64,000 bases of DNA from Pannonibacter carbonis (GTDB lineage Bacteria; Pseudomonadota; Alphaproteobacteria; Rhizobiales; Stappiaceae). Every line of letters starts with the position of its first letter. Position 1 is the first letter of the stretch. The stretch lies in contig NZ_PUDR01000007.1 in assembly GCF_003012935.1 (NCBI RefSeq), positions 124,001 to 188,000 on the forward strand. Reading direction: 5' to 3'. Positions 33,275-41,719 of the stretch are shown one piece after another. The notes under the pieces were generated by a model that searched no databases, was not told the DNA's origin, and was given only the letters and a program-made list of their open reading frames with translations. The translations under genes and the position numbers were made by a program.

Positions 33275-33349
33275 GCGCGGCGGCGGGACGCCCGGTCGGC
33301 AACGCCGGGCAGGTTCCCCTTCGGCACCCGGTCACCCCCGCCGCCGCGC
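33275..33349. ncRNA. Structured three-way-junction-like intergenic element
   Basis: Perfect 13-base arms, GCGCGGCGGCGGG (33,275-33,287) and CCCGCCGCCGCGC (33,337-33,349), enclose two smaller helices. One is GCCCGG/CCGGGC (33,290-33,310) with a nine-base loop. The other is a weaker GGT...ACC stem at 33,312-33,328. It starts one base after a stop codon and ends 28 bases before the next ATG. It could be a terminator, a processed RNA or a translational control element. No T-run follows. Confidence 0.5.
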
Positions 33350-33377
33350 ACCCTGAACGCAACTCCCGGAGAACCCC

Positions 33378-34235
33378 ATGGCCTTCCGCATCATCACCGC
33401 CGACGAACGGCTTTCGGCCGCCGAGAACAAGACGTCCCTCGCCATCTTCGGCCCGCCCGGCGTCGGCAAGACGACGCTCCTGAAATCCCTGCCCGCCGAG
33501 GAGACGGTGTGCCTCGACCTCGAGGCTGGCATGAAGTCGGTGCAGGACTGGCGCGGGGACTCGATCCCGGTGCGCAGCTTCACCGATTTCCGCGACCTCG
33601 CCGTGCTGATCGGTGGGCACGATCCGGCCCAGCATCCGAAGTCCTGGTACGGCGCCGAGTATCACGCCTGGCTGCAGCAGCAGTATCTCGGCACCGGCAT
33701 CGAGGACTTTCTCGCCCGGAAACGGATCGTCTTCGTCGACTCGATCACCGACCTGACGCGGCAGGCCATGGCCTATGCCCGCCAGCAGCCGGAGGCCTTC
33801 TCCGAGCGGACTGGCAAGCCGGATGTCCGCGGCGCCTACGGGCTTCTGGGTCGCGAGGTGATCCAGGCGCTGAAGCATCTCCAGCATGCCCGCGGCAAGA
33901 CGGTGATCTTTGTCGGCGTGCTCGAGAAGGTCACCGACGAGTTCGGCGCGACGACCTGGCAGCCGCAAATGGAGGGCACGAAGGCCGGGCGCGAGCTGCC
34001 GGGCATTGTCGACCAGGTGGTCTCGATGCAGCTCTTCGGCCGCGACGCCAAGGGCGACTGGACCCTGGATGAGACCTCCGCCGAGCGCCGGCTTGTCTGC
34101 CGCTCCGGCAACCCCTGGGGCCTTCCCGCCAAGGACCGCTCCGGCCGGCTCGACACCACCGAGGCCCCCGATCTCGGCGCGCTGATCGCGAAGATCGACG
34201 GCCGTGCAGCCGCCCACACCGCCACCCCCTCCTGA
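33378..34235 (+). CDS. Sak4-like RecA-fold ATPase (AAA_24 type)
   Basis: A 285-residue single-domain ATPase. Walker A is GPPGVGKTTLLKSLP at residues 25-39, and a Walker B-like strand is RKRIVFVDSITDLT near residue 120. VGVLEKVTDEFGATTWQPQM and the ending LVCRSGNPWGLPAKDRSGRL are typical of phage nucleotide-binding proteins of the Sak4 group. Such proteins act in phage recombination beside a single-strand binding protein, which is what the next gene may encode. The ATG follows CGGAGAA. Confidence 0.85.
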   Translation: MAFRIITADERLSAAENKTSLAIFGPPGVGKTTLLKSLPAEETVCLDLEAGMKSVQDWRGDSIPVRSFTDFRDLAVLIGGHDPAQHPKSWYGAEYHAWLQQQYLGTGIEDFLARKRIVFVDSITDLTRQAMAYARQQPEAFSERTGKPDVRGAYGLLGREVIQALKHLQHARGKTVIFVGVLEKVTDEFGATTWQPQMEGTKAGRELPGIVDQVVSMQLFGRDAKGDWTLDETSAERRLVCRSGNPWGLPAKDRSGRLDTTEAPDLGALIAKIDGRAAAHTATPS

Positions 34236-34257
34236 TCCAGACGCAAAGGACAGACCC

Positions 34258-35034
34258 ATGAGCTACGATCTCAACGACGCCCAGCCGCAGATGGCCCCCA
34301 TCGGCGAGCTGATCCCCGACGGCACCTTCGCCAAGGTCCGCCTGACCGTACGCCCCGGCGGCGTCGACGGCGCGACCCCGATGGACGCCAAGCTCCTGAA
34401 GGCCTCGCAGTCGAGCGACGCGAAGATGCTGGACTGCGAGTTCACCATCCTCGAGGGGCCCCATGCACGGCGGAAGTTCTGGCAGAGCTTCACCGTGGCG
34501 GGCGGCAAGGTCGACGAGAAGGGCCAGTCGATCGGCTGGAAGATCTCGAAATCCACCTTTCGGGCGATGGTCGACAGCGCTCTCGGGCTCGACCCCAGGG
34601 ACGAAAGCCCCGACGCCAAGGCCAAGCGGGTGCTGCCCGGGCTCAAGCATCTCGACGGCATCGTCTTTGCTGCACGGATCATGGTGGAGCCCGCCTCCAA
34701 CCCTCAGTACCGGGACCAGAACCGGATCGCGAACGTCGTTCTGCCCGACGAGCCGCAGCATGCCCCGACCATGCGCGGCGAAACCGTGCCCCCGGAGCCC
34801 GTCAACGCCCCGCCGCGCAAGGCCGCGAGCGCGCCGGCGCCGGGCTGGCAGGCGCCGACACCGGCATGGGGGGCGCAGCCGCAAGCGCCGTCCGCGGCTC
34901 AGGCCTGGGGCGCTCAAGCGCCGGCCCCGCAGCCGCCCACGCAGCAGCCGCCCGCCCAGCAACCGGCTCAGACCCCGCCGTCCCCACCCAGCGGGGCGCC
35001 GGCGACCGGCATGCCCGCCTGGCTCAATGGCTAA
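34258..35034 (+). CDS. DUF669-like putative single-strand binding protein with Pro/Gln-rich tail
   Basis: A 258-residue protein. The N-terminal 165 residues form a folded domain: GELIPDGTFAKVRLTVRPGG, MLDCEFTILEGPHARRKFWQ and LKHLDGIVFAARIMVEPASN. The last 90 residues are a low-complexity Pro, Ala, Gln and Trp tail, with repeats such as QAPTPAWGAQPQAPSAAQAW, ending in GMPAWLNG. The layout mimics an OB-type ssDNA-binding protein with a disordered tail. Position beside the Sak4-like gene supports this, but the assignment is inference. Confidence 0.75.
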   Translation: MSYDLNDAQPQMAPIGELIPDGTFAKVRLTVRPGGVDGATPMDAKLLKASQSSDAKMLDCEFTILEGPHARRKFWQSFTVAGGKVDEKGQSIGWKISKSTFRAMVDSALGLDPRDESPDAKAKRVLPGLKHLDGIVFAARIMVEPASNPQYRDQNRIANVVLPDEPQHAPTMRGETVPPEPVNAPPRKAASAPAPGWQAPTPAWGAQPQAPSAAQAWGAQAPAPQPPTQQPPAQQPAQTPPSPPSGAPATGMPAWLNG

Positions 35035-35344
35035 GGCGCGGTCGGCAGCACGGCGGCGGAGGTCGACCCGGCCTTCGCCGCCGCCCGAGGCCCGGCGCGA
35101 TCCGGCCGGGCCGATGACCCCGGATGAATGGCAGGCGCATGTGACGCGCGAGGCGGCGCTGGAGATCGGACGATGGCTCGAGGCCCGAGGAAGACTGCAC
35201 GCCCCCATCGCAAGCCTCGGCCTCGGCGATCTCGAAGCCATGGCCAGCAACGCGATCTCGCGCTGGTTCGTGCTCCAGTCCGAAAAGCTCCAGAGGGCGG
35301 GCTGGCCGCCCGAGGACCCGATCGGGAGCTTCTTGCTCGGGTAG
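35027..35344 (+). CDS. Small phage protein, unrecognised
   Basis: A 105-residue protein whose ATG overlaps the end of the preceding gene by eight bases. A basic N-terminus rich in Arg and Pro leads into MTPDEWQAHVTREAALEIGR, then LGLGDLEAMASNAISRWFVL and the end PEDPIGSFLLG. The C-terminal 75 residues look conserved and helical. It overlaps the following Cys-rich frame, which complicates the assignment of starts. Confidence 0.7.
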   Translation: MAKARSAARRRRSTRPSPPPEARRDPAGPMTPDEWQAHVTREAALEIGRWLEARGRLHAPIASLGLGDLEAMASNAISRWFVLQSEKLQRAGWPPEDPIGSFLLG

Positions 35345-35712
35345 AGCTCTGCGCCGTCTGCGCCCGCGAGGCGCGCGGCTTCGGCTACTGCCACGGCCTC
35401 CGCTGGGATCGCCACCCCTACCACCGCTTCTGCTCGCGCCGCTGTCAGGACGTGGGCAGCGCCATTGCCCAAAGGAACAACGGCATGATCGACAAGACCG
35501 CCCGCGAGGCCCGTGCGATCCGCGATGCGCGGACGCTCTTCGCCGAAGCGCTCACCGACCTCGGGCTCATGGAGCCCTTCTTCCACCGCAGCGCCGAGGA
35601 CATCGACCGCCTGATCGAGGCGGCCGTCACCGGCTACATCGACAGCATGCAGGACCAGGCCGCGCGCAAGGAGCGCACCGGCACGGCCCTCGACGACCCC
35701 ATTCCGTTCTGA
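35173..35712 (+). CDS. DUF6511-like zinc-finger phage protein, start uncertain
   Basis: The conserved part begins with ELCAVCAREARGFGYCHGLR and has a second cysteine pair in HRFCSRRCQDVG, forming a likely zinc ribbon. A helical part follows (NNGMIDKTAREARAIRDART) and ends GTALDDPIPF. This matches the phage family I know as DUF6511. The start is a problem: no ATG, GTG or TTG lies just before ELC. The nearest ATG at 35,173 gives a 179-residue protein overlapping the previous gene by 172 bases with a basic, poorly folded N-terminus. A -1 frameshift from the upstream gene is another option. Confidence 0.65.
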   Translation: MARGPRKTARPHRKPRPRRSRSHGQQRDLALVRAPVRKAPEGGLAARGPDRELLARVELCAVCAREARGFGYCHGLRWDRHPYHRFCSRRCQDVGSAIAQRNNGMIDKTAREARAIRDARTLFAEALTDLGLMEPFFHRSAEDIDRLIEAAVTGYIDSMQDQAARKERTGTALDDPIPF

Positions 35713-35723
35713 GGGGGCGCGCG

Positions 35724-35939
35724 ATGATCGACCTGAACGAAGACACCGCGTCCTGCAGCTGGAAACCTCTGCTCAAGACGGCCACCGAGAACGCTGTCAC
35801 CGACTTCGAGATCGAGTTCTGCGACAGCCTCCGCGAGAAGCTCGCGCGGTTCGGAGAGAGCGCCCGGCTGACGGACGCGCAGTTCCACAAGCTGACCTGC
35901 ATCGCGCAGGCCGGCGGGTTCTGGGAGCGCGAGAGATGA
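35724..35939 (+). CDS. Small phage protein, unrecognised
   Basis: A 71-residue protein beginning MIDLNEDTASCSWKPLLKTA and continuing with FEIEFCDSLREKLARFGESA. It is acidic and helical. Its TGA overlaps the next ATG, so translation is coupled to the Cas4-like nuclease. It shares the opening MIDLN with that nuclease and with the VapE-type protein further on, which may reflect a common leader sequence. Confidence 0.7.
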   Translation: MIDLNEDTASCSWKPLLKTATENAVTDFEIEFCDSLREKLARFGESARLTDAQFHKLTCIAQAGGFWERER

Positions 35940-36733
35940 TCGACCTCAACCATGGCTCGGGCTGCCTCTACGGCGCCGGCGCGCCACGCCCGCCCATCGC
36001 CGAAGCCGTCTCCGCGGCCATCGACACGGCGCTGTCCGCGCGCAACCGCGCAGAGCGTCCGCGCACCTATGTCAGTTCCTCGGGTCTCGGCCGCGACTGC
36101 CTGCGCCAGATCCAGTACGACTTCCTCGCGGTGCCCAAGGACGAAGGCCAGGAGTTCGCGCCGCGCACGCTGCGCATATTCGAGGCGGGCCACCGGGCCG
36201 AGGACATCGTCGCAGGCTGGTTCCGGATCGCCGGGTTCGACCTGCGGACCGAGCGACCCGATGGACGCCAGTTCGGGTTTGAGGCCCTCGGCGGCCGCTT
36301 CAAGGGTCACATCGACGGCTGTTTCATCTCCGGCCCAGTCGCGATGGACTATCCCGCGCTCTGGGAGAACAAGGCGCTCGGCGCAGCCAGCTGGAAGGAC
36401 GTGGTCAAGCGTGGCGTCAGCCTCGCGCGACCCGTGTATGCGGCGCAGATCGCCCTCTATCAGGCCTACATGGAGCTGCCGGCCCCGGCGCTCTTCACCG
36501 CGCTGAACCGCGACACGATGGAATTGCACGCCGAGCTCGTGCCCTTCGACGCGCGTCTCGCGCAGGAGATGTCGGATCGCGCCGTCGCCGTGGTGCGGGC
36601 CTCCGAGGCCGGGGAATGGCTGCCGCGCGCCGCGGCCGAGCCGAGCGCAGTCCTGTGCCGGGGTGGGATGGCGGCCGGCAAGTGGCACGCGCCCTGCGCC
36701 TGGGCGACACGGTGCTGGGGAGAGCGGCGATGA
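35936..36733 (+). CDS. Cas4/RecB-like PD-(D/E)xK exonuclease
   Basis: A 265-residue nuclease. The motifs are FEAGHRAEDIV (about residue 80), GHIDGCF with the catalytic Asp near residue 124, and ALWENKALG with Glu and Lys near residues 141-143. One cysteine sits early in GLGRDCLRQIQY and three sit in the C-terminal tail (LCRGG, APCAW, TRCW), as in Cas4-type proteins that hold an iron-sulfur cluster. It likely trims DNA ends in phage recombination. It overlaps its neighbours by four bases on both sides. Confidence 0.82.
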   Translation: MIDLNHGSGCLYGAGAPRPPIAEAVSAAIDTALSARNRAERPRTYVSSSGLGRDCLRQIQYDFLAVPKDEGQEFAPRTLRIFEAGHRAEDIVAGWFRIAGFDLRTERPDGRQFGFEALGGRFKGHIDGCFISGPVAMDYPALWENKALGAASWKDVVKRGVSLARPVYAAQIALYQAYMELPAPALFTALNRDTMELHAELVPFDARLAQEMSDRAVAVVRASEAGEWLPRAAAEPSAVLCRGGMAAGKWHAPCAWATRCWGERR

Positions 36734-37479
36734 TCCCCGACGCCTACGAGCTCAAGCGGATCGTGCGCGCGCATCGCGACCGGTTCTGGTGCTCCGACCT
36801 GCTTGGAGCGGCAGAGTTCGCGCCGATCTACTTCTTCGACGATCAGGCCGCCTTCGATGGCGAAATCGTCGACCGCGCGATGACCCGGGTCTTTACCGGT
36901 CCGCTTCGGCTGCCGCATCCGTCCGTGATCTTCGAGGTGCGCGAGCAGCGCGCGTCTCCCTCGGGGCTGATCGTCTGTGCCCGCGCCGACGGCGACATCG
37001 TCGAGGCCACGTTTCTCATGCGCAAGCGGGCGCCGCGCGGCTGGACGGATTGCCTGGTGCGGGTCTGGATGCATCCGGACGGCAAGGCGGAGATCGAGGG
37101 CAACCCGGCCGAGTGGAGCGACGAGACGGTCCGCGGTCACGGCGAAGTCGCCGCCGGCATCGTCTGGCGCGCGCTGACCATCCTCGGCGCCTCACCTGAA
37201 ATCCGCGACCGCAAGGTATCGCACGCGAAACGCTCCCGCCTGTCCCGCGAGGGCGTGCGCGGATGGGTCTGGCGCCAGGTCGCCATCGATCCGGCGCGCC
37301 TGCAGGCAGCGACGCCGCCGCAGGGCGGCATTCACGCCAGCCCGCGCTGGCACATCCGCCGCGGTCACTGGCGGCAGCTCGCGGACGGTCGCCGGGTCTT
37401 TGTCCGCCAGTGCGAAGTGGGCGATCCGACCCGCGGCGGGATCGTCAAGGATTACGCAGTGGAGATGCCCCAGCCATGA
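36730..37479 (+). CDS. Conserved phage protein, unrecognised
   Basis: A 249-residue protein. The N-terminal part has AYELKRIVRAHRDRFWCSDL and IYFFDDQAAFDGEIVDRAMT. The C-terminal segment HASPRWHIRRGHWRQLADGR followed by VFVRQCEVGDP is a string found in many phage and prophage proteins of alphaproteobacteria. It is basic at the end and could bind nucleic acid. The start overlaps the nuclease gene. The function is unknown. Confidence 0.75.
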   Translation: MIPDAYELKRIVRAHRDRFWCSDLLGAAEFAPIYFFDDQAAFDGEIVDRAMTRVFTGPLRLPHPSVIFEVREQRASPSGLIVCARADGDIVEATFLMRKRAPRGWTDCLVRVWMHPDGKAEIEGNPAEWSDETVRGHGEVAAGIVWRALTILGASPEIRDRKVSHAKRSRLSREGVRGWVWRQVAIDPARLQAATPPQGGIHASPRWHIRRGHWRQLADGRRVFVRQCEVGDPTRGGIVKDYAVEMPQP

Positions 37480-38795
37480 CCGAGTTCACCCCATCCGCCA
37501 CGCAGGCCGCCGCGATCCGCGAGATCAAGGAGTGGTTCGAGACCAGGACCGAGCAGCAGCAGGTGTTCCGCCTCTTCGGCTATGCCGGGTCCGGCAAGAC
37601 CACCGTGCTGAAGTTCGCGCTCGACGAGCTTGGCCTCTCGCCCCACCGCAGCGCGAAGGACGGCCGCTGCGTGCCCGGCGTCGTCACCGCCACCTTCACC
37701 GGCAAGGCTGCGCTGGTGCTGAGCCGCAAGGGCACGCCTGCGCGCACCATTCACAGCCTGATATACTCGGTGATCGAGTCGACCGAGGAGGAAATCGAGG
37801 AAGCCGCGCGGAAGATCGCGCTGGCCGAACGCGACTCGCTTCGCCTCACCGGGTTCGCGCGCACCACTGCCGATGCCGCAATCGAGTCGATGCGCCAGGG
37901 GCTCTCGGCGATGAAGCATCCGCGCTTCGCCCTGAACCCGCAGAGTGACGCCGCGGACGCCCGGCTGATCGTGCTCGACGAGGTGTCGATGGTCGGCGAG
38001 GAAATGGCGCGTGACCTGATGAGCTTCGGCAAACCGATCCTTGTGCTCGGCGATCCGGGCCAGCTGCCGCCGATCCGGGGCGAAGGCGCCTTCACCCGCG
38101 ACGAACCGGACGTGATGCTGACCGAGATCCACCGCCAGGCGGCCGAGAGCGCGATCATCCGCCTCGCCACCATGGCGCGTGAGGGCCGGCCCATCGGCTT
38201 CGGCGTCTACGACGACCACGTCGCCAAGCTCCGCAAGGGCGACATCACGCCGGAACAGGCGCTGCGCGGCGGCCAGCTGATCTGCGGGCTGAACGCCACG
38301 CGGCTGCAGATCAACAACGCCATGCGCGCGGCGGCCGGTCTCGGCGGGAGCTGGCTGCCCACGGGGCCGGCCGAGAAGATCATCTGCCTGAAGAACCAGA
38401 ACGATCTGGGGCTGATCAACGGGATGTTCGTGACGCTCGAGGACATCGTCGACGAGGGCAGTCTCTACTTCTCGGCCGTCGTCCATGACGAGGACGGGCG
38501 CCACATCGGCGAGCCCTATGAGGACGGGCGTCCGGGCCGGCTGCGCATCTACAAGGGGCATTTCGAGGACCATGTCGCCTACGACGACAAGCGCCATGAC
38601 CGCGATTACAAGGAGAAGCGCCTGCTGACCGAGGCGACCTTCGGCTGGGCGATCACCGCGCACAAGGCGCAGGGCTCGCAGTGGGAGAACGTGATCGTCT
38701 GGGACGACGGACTGGGCCGCAGCGAGATCGACCGGCGCCGCTGGCTCTACACCGCGATCACCCGGGCTGAGCGCGGGCTCGTCCTTCTGGCCTGA
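37476..38795 (+). CDS. RecD/Dda-like superfamily 1 DNA helicase
   Basis: A 439-residue ATP-dependent helicase. Walker A is LFGYAGSGKTTVLKFAL at residues 33-49, motif Ib is VVTATFTGKAALVLSRKG, Walker B is LIVLDEVSMVGEEM near residue 170, motif III is ILVLGDPGQLPPI and motif VI is AITAHKAQGSQWENVIV, followed by WLYTAITRAERGLVLL. It probably acts in phage DNA replication or recombination between the exonuclease and the primase/helicase. The start at 37,476 follows the four-base overlap with the previous gene. Confidence 0.9.
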   Translation: MTEFTPSATQAAAIREIKEWFETRTEQQQVFRLFGYAGSGKTTVLKFALDELGLSPHRSAKDGRCVPGVVTATFTGKAALVLSRKGTPARTIHSLIYSVIESTEEEIEEAARKIALAERDSLRLTGFARTTADAAIESMRQGLSAMKHPRFALNPQSDAADARLIVLDEVSMVGEEMARDLMSFGKPILVLGDPGQLPPIRGEGAFTRDEPDVMLTEIHRQAAESAIIRLATMAREGRPIGFGVYDDHVAKLRKGDITPEQALRGGQLICGLNATRLQINNAMRAAAGLGGSWLPTGPAEKIICLKNQNDLGLINGMFVTLEDIVDEGSLYFSAVVHDEDGRHIGEPYEDGRPGRLRIYKGHFEDHVAYDDKRHDRDYKEKRLLTEATFGWAITAHKAQGSQWENVIVWDDGLGRSEIDRRRWLYTAITRAERGLVLLA

Positions 38796-38803
38796 GGGGC
38801 GCG

Positions 38804-41389
38804 ATGATCGACCTCAACGACATCGCGGTCCCGAAGACCCGGCACGATCTGGCGGCGGTGAAAGAGCGGCTTGCCTGCACGGCCGCCGACTGGCTGCCGG
38901 GGCTCTTCCCCGAGGCCCGGCTCGCGCGGGACCGTCGTTCCCTGCGCTGCGCGGACCTCTCCGGTCGACCGCCGCGCAAGGAGGGCTCCTGCACCATCCA
39001 TCTCGACGGCCCCTATGCCGGCTGGGGCTTCGACTACGCCACCGGCGAGCGGGCCGGTCCCATCGACCTGATCGCGCAGGCGACCGGTCTTTGTGACGGG
39101 TCGCTCTTCGACGAGGCAGCGCGGCTCGCCGGGATGGATCGCCCTGCGCCGCAGCCTGCGCCTAAGTCGCCCATGCACACACGTCCCGACCACTCGGCCG
39201 AGATCGCGCGTCTGGTCGGTGGGGCCGTGCCCCTCGCGGGCACGCCGGGCGAGACCTATCTGCGCGCCCGCGGGCTCTCGGATCCCGGATCGCCCGATCT
39301 GCTGTTCCACCCCGATCTTCCGGACTTCGACAGCTGCCGCGGCTGGCCCGGCCTGATCGCCATCCTGCGGTTGCATGACGGGCAGCGCGCGCCGGGTATC
39401 CACCGCACGTTCCTGCTCGACGACGGCAGCACCAAGGCGCCTCCGGGCAAGAAGATGCTGGGCAGTGTTAAGGATGCCGTGGTCCGGCTGTTCCCGATGC
39501 CGGAGGACGGCCACATCGGCATCGCCGAGGGCATCGAGACCGCGCTCGCCGCGCATGCGCTCTTTGGCATGTCGGTCTGGGCGGCGCTGTCGGCCGACGG
39601 TCTGGCGCGGTTCCAGTGGCCCGAGAGCACCCGGCGCGTCACCATCTACGCAGATGTCGGGGACGCCGGCCTCCAGGCGGGAGCGACGCTCTCGGACCGT
39701 CTGAACCGCGCCGACATCCCGAACGAGATCGTCGCCCCGCTGCATGGTGACGACTTCAACGACGATCTGCAGCGCGGCGCTCGCGCCGAGGATTACGCGC
39801 GCTCGGCAGACACCACATCGGTGTCGCAGGCCGAGGAAACGGAGACGGCCACCCCGATTGTCGCGTCTGTCGATGATCCCGCCACCCTGATCGCCGCGGC
39901 CGATACGCTGACCAACCCACCCGAGTTCGAAGCCCTGTCCACGCTGCTCGGGCGCATCGCGCTGGCGAGGCTCGATCCTCTGCCCGAACGGCAGGTCATC
40001 GCGCGGATCAAGTCCGCGACCGGCATCGGCATCTCGGTCCTGACCCAGCAGCTGGCCGAACTCGGCCGCCGCGTGAACGCCACCGGCGATCCGCACGCCC
40101 CGATCCCGAAGCCTGCCTGGTTCAGGCGCCTCCGGCTCGACCTCGCGGGGGCACCCGAGCGCAACGAGGCCAATGTCATCGTGGCGCTGACATCCGATCC
40201 TGCCTTCGCCGGCGTTCTCGCTTTCGACGAGTTCGGGCAGGAGATCGTGGTGCGCCAGCCGCTGCCGTGGGATTGTGCGACCGCGCCACTCCCGCGCCCC
40301 TGGGAGGACGCCGACGACATCCGCACCGCCGAATGGCTGCAGCTGCGCGGCATCAACGTGGCGCCGGTGGTCGTCAGCCGCGCCGTCGGCGCCGTTGCCC
40401 GCGAGCTGCGCATCCATCCCGTCCGCGACTGGCTCGACACCCTGACATGGGACGGCACGCCCCGGATGGAGACCTGGACCAGCGCCTATCTCGGCGCCGA
40501 CCCCACCGCGTTCAACCACACCATCGGCGCGCTCTGGCTGATCTCGGCCGTCGCCCGCATCTACCGCCCCGGCGTGAAGGCCGACCACATGCTGATCCTC
40601 GAGGGGCCGCAGGGCGCCCGCAAGTCCACTGCAATCAAGGTACTGGCCGGCGAGGAATGGTTCACCGACGAGCTGCCCGAGCTCGGGTCCAAGGACGCGG
40701 CGCTGCACATGCAGGGCGTTTGGATCGTCGAGATCGCCGAACTCGACGCCATCGGCCGCGCCGAGGTCTCGCGCATCAAGGCGTTCCTGACGCGAACCAC
40801 CGACCGCTTCCGCCCGCCCTATGGCCGCTACACAGTCGAGGTGCCGCGCCAGTGCGTGTTCGCCGGCACCGTGAACCCCGACACCTATCTGCGCGACGAG
40901 ACCGGCAACCGCCGCTTCTGGCCTCTCCGCTGCGGCGCCATCGACATCGCGGCGCTCGCCCGCGACCGGGACCAGCTCTGGGCCGAGGCCGTCCACCGTT
41001 TCCGAGCCGGCGCAATCTGGTGGATCGACGACCCAGCGCTGCTGGCGGAAGCCCGCGAGGAACAGGGCCGCCGCTACCAGTCCGATGCCTGGGACGACCT
41101 GATCGAACACTGGCTGACGCACGAGATCCGCACCGTCTCCGATGGCTTCCCCGACTACGGCAACTCCCGCACCGAGAGCGTGCCGCGGCCGGAGCCGCTG
41201 CGGGACGTGTCGGTCGGCGAGATCCTCGAGGAGGCGATAGGGCTCGAGCCTGCCCGTTGGACCAGACGCGATCAGACGCGTGTTGCGGCGTATCTGAAGG
41301 CGAATGGCTGGAAACGGGAACAAGTGCGCATTGGGTCAGGCCGCAACGCGCCGAGAGTGTGGCGATATCGCCGACGCATGGAAGATTAG
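38804..41389 (+). CDS. VapE-type primase/helicase fusion
   Basis: An 861-residue protein with at least two parts. The N-terminal third has a zinc-free primase-like region with GWGFDYATGERAGPIDLIAQ and a Toprim-like region: GIAEGIETALAAHALFG holds the Glu near residue 245, and TIYADVGDAGLQAG replaces the usual DxD-type motif. The C-terminal half is a virulence-associated E (VapE) ATPase with Walker A EGPQGARKSTAIKVLAG near residue 598, Walker B-like WIVEIAELDA and TVEVPRQCVFAGTVNPDTYL. It would serve as the replicative primase/helicase of the element. Preceded by a GGGGCG-type weak ribosome site. Confidence 0.87.
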   Translation: MIDLNDIAVPKTRHDLAAVKERLACTAADWLPGLFPEARLARDRRSLRCADLSGRPPRKEGSCTIHLDGPYAGWGFDYATGERAGPIDLIAQATGLCDGSLFDEAARLAGMDRPAPQPAPKSPMHTRPDHSAEIARLVGGAVPLAGTPGETYLRARGLSDPGSPDLLFHPDLPDFDSCRGWPGLIAILRLHDGQRAPGIHRTFLLDDGSTKAPPGKKMLGSVKDAVVRLFPMPEDGHIGIAEGIETALAAHALFGMSVWAALSADGLARFQWPESTRRVTIYADVGDAGLQAGATLSDRLNRADIPNEIVAPLHGDDFNDDLQRGARAEDYARSADTTSVSQAEETETATPIVASVDDPATLIAAADTLTNPPEFEALSTLLGRIALARLDPLPERQVIARIKSATGIGISVLTQQLAELGRRVNATGDPHAPIPKPAWFRRLRLDLAGAPERNEANVIVALTSDPAFAGVLAFDEFGQEIVVRQPLPWDCATAPLPRPWEDADDIRTAEWLQLRGINVAPVVVSRAVGAVARELRIHPVRDWLDTLTWDGTPRMETWTSAYLGADPTAFNHTIGALWLISAVARIYRPGVKADHMLILEGPQGARKSTAIKVLAGEEWFTDELPELGSKDAALHMQGVWIVEIAELDAIGRAEVSRIKAFLTRTTDRFRPPYGRYTVEVPRQCVFAGTVNPDTYLRDETGNRRFWPLRCGAIDIAALARDRDQLWAEAVHRFRAGAIWWIDDPALLAEAREEQGRRYQSDAWDDLIEHWLTHEIRTVSDGFPDYGNSRTESVPRPEPLRDVSVGEILEEAIGLEPARWTRRDQTRVAAYLKANGWKREQVRIGSGRNAPRVWRYRRRMED

Positions 41390-41404
41390 CGCTAGGCCTC
41401 GAGC

Positions 41405-41719
41405 CTACCCTGCTTCGGCATAGAGCGCGAAGAGGTCCGGTGTGTCGGCGTCTCGCTTTCGCGAAAGTCGCTCACCCAAGTGGAGGCAGGGATGCTTGAT
41501 CCTTGAGAGTCCTTTTCGCCCCTCGAAATGTGCGCTCCCGCCGTTGGGCATTCGCACCGTGATGACTTCGGCACCGCACATAGGGCATTGGTGACGAAGG
41601 CTTCGACGCTTCTTCTCGTCTGGCGAATGCTGCAGCACCCAGCTTGCCCTGACTTCAATAGTCCTTCCGTCCGGCAGCCGCCGCGAATGTGAGCGTCTTG
41701 GAATCCAGCGGTGACCCAT
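41405..41719 (-). CDS. Small zinc-ribbon-like protein, last gene of the sbcDC operon
   Basis: A 104-residue basic protein. A CPMCGAEVITVRMPNG motif and later IKHPCLHLGERLSR supply Cys and His residues for a possible zinc site. The N-terminus (RWIPRRSHSRRLPDGRTIEV) is strongly basic. Its ATG overlaps the stop of the SbcC-like gene by one base, so it belongs to the same leftward operon. I do not recognise a family. The tight linkage to sbcDC suggests a partner role, perhaps DNA recognition. Confidence 0.75.
   Translation of the reverse strand: MGHRWIPRRSHSRRLPDGRTIEVRASWVLQHSPDEKKRRSLRHQCPMCGAEVITVRMPNGGSAHFEGRKGLSRIKHPCLHLGERLSRKRDADTPDLFALYAEAG

Noticed and set aside
33931-35586. A 551-codon open frame on the minus strand
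   Set aside because: It crosses several well-supported rightward phage genes and has no recognisable domain.
38747-41323. An 858-codon open frame on the minus strand
   Set aside because: It lies antisense to the VapE-type gene, has the Arg/Gly/Asp/His-rich composition of a GC-driven shadow frame, and matches no family.
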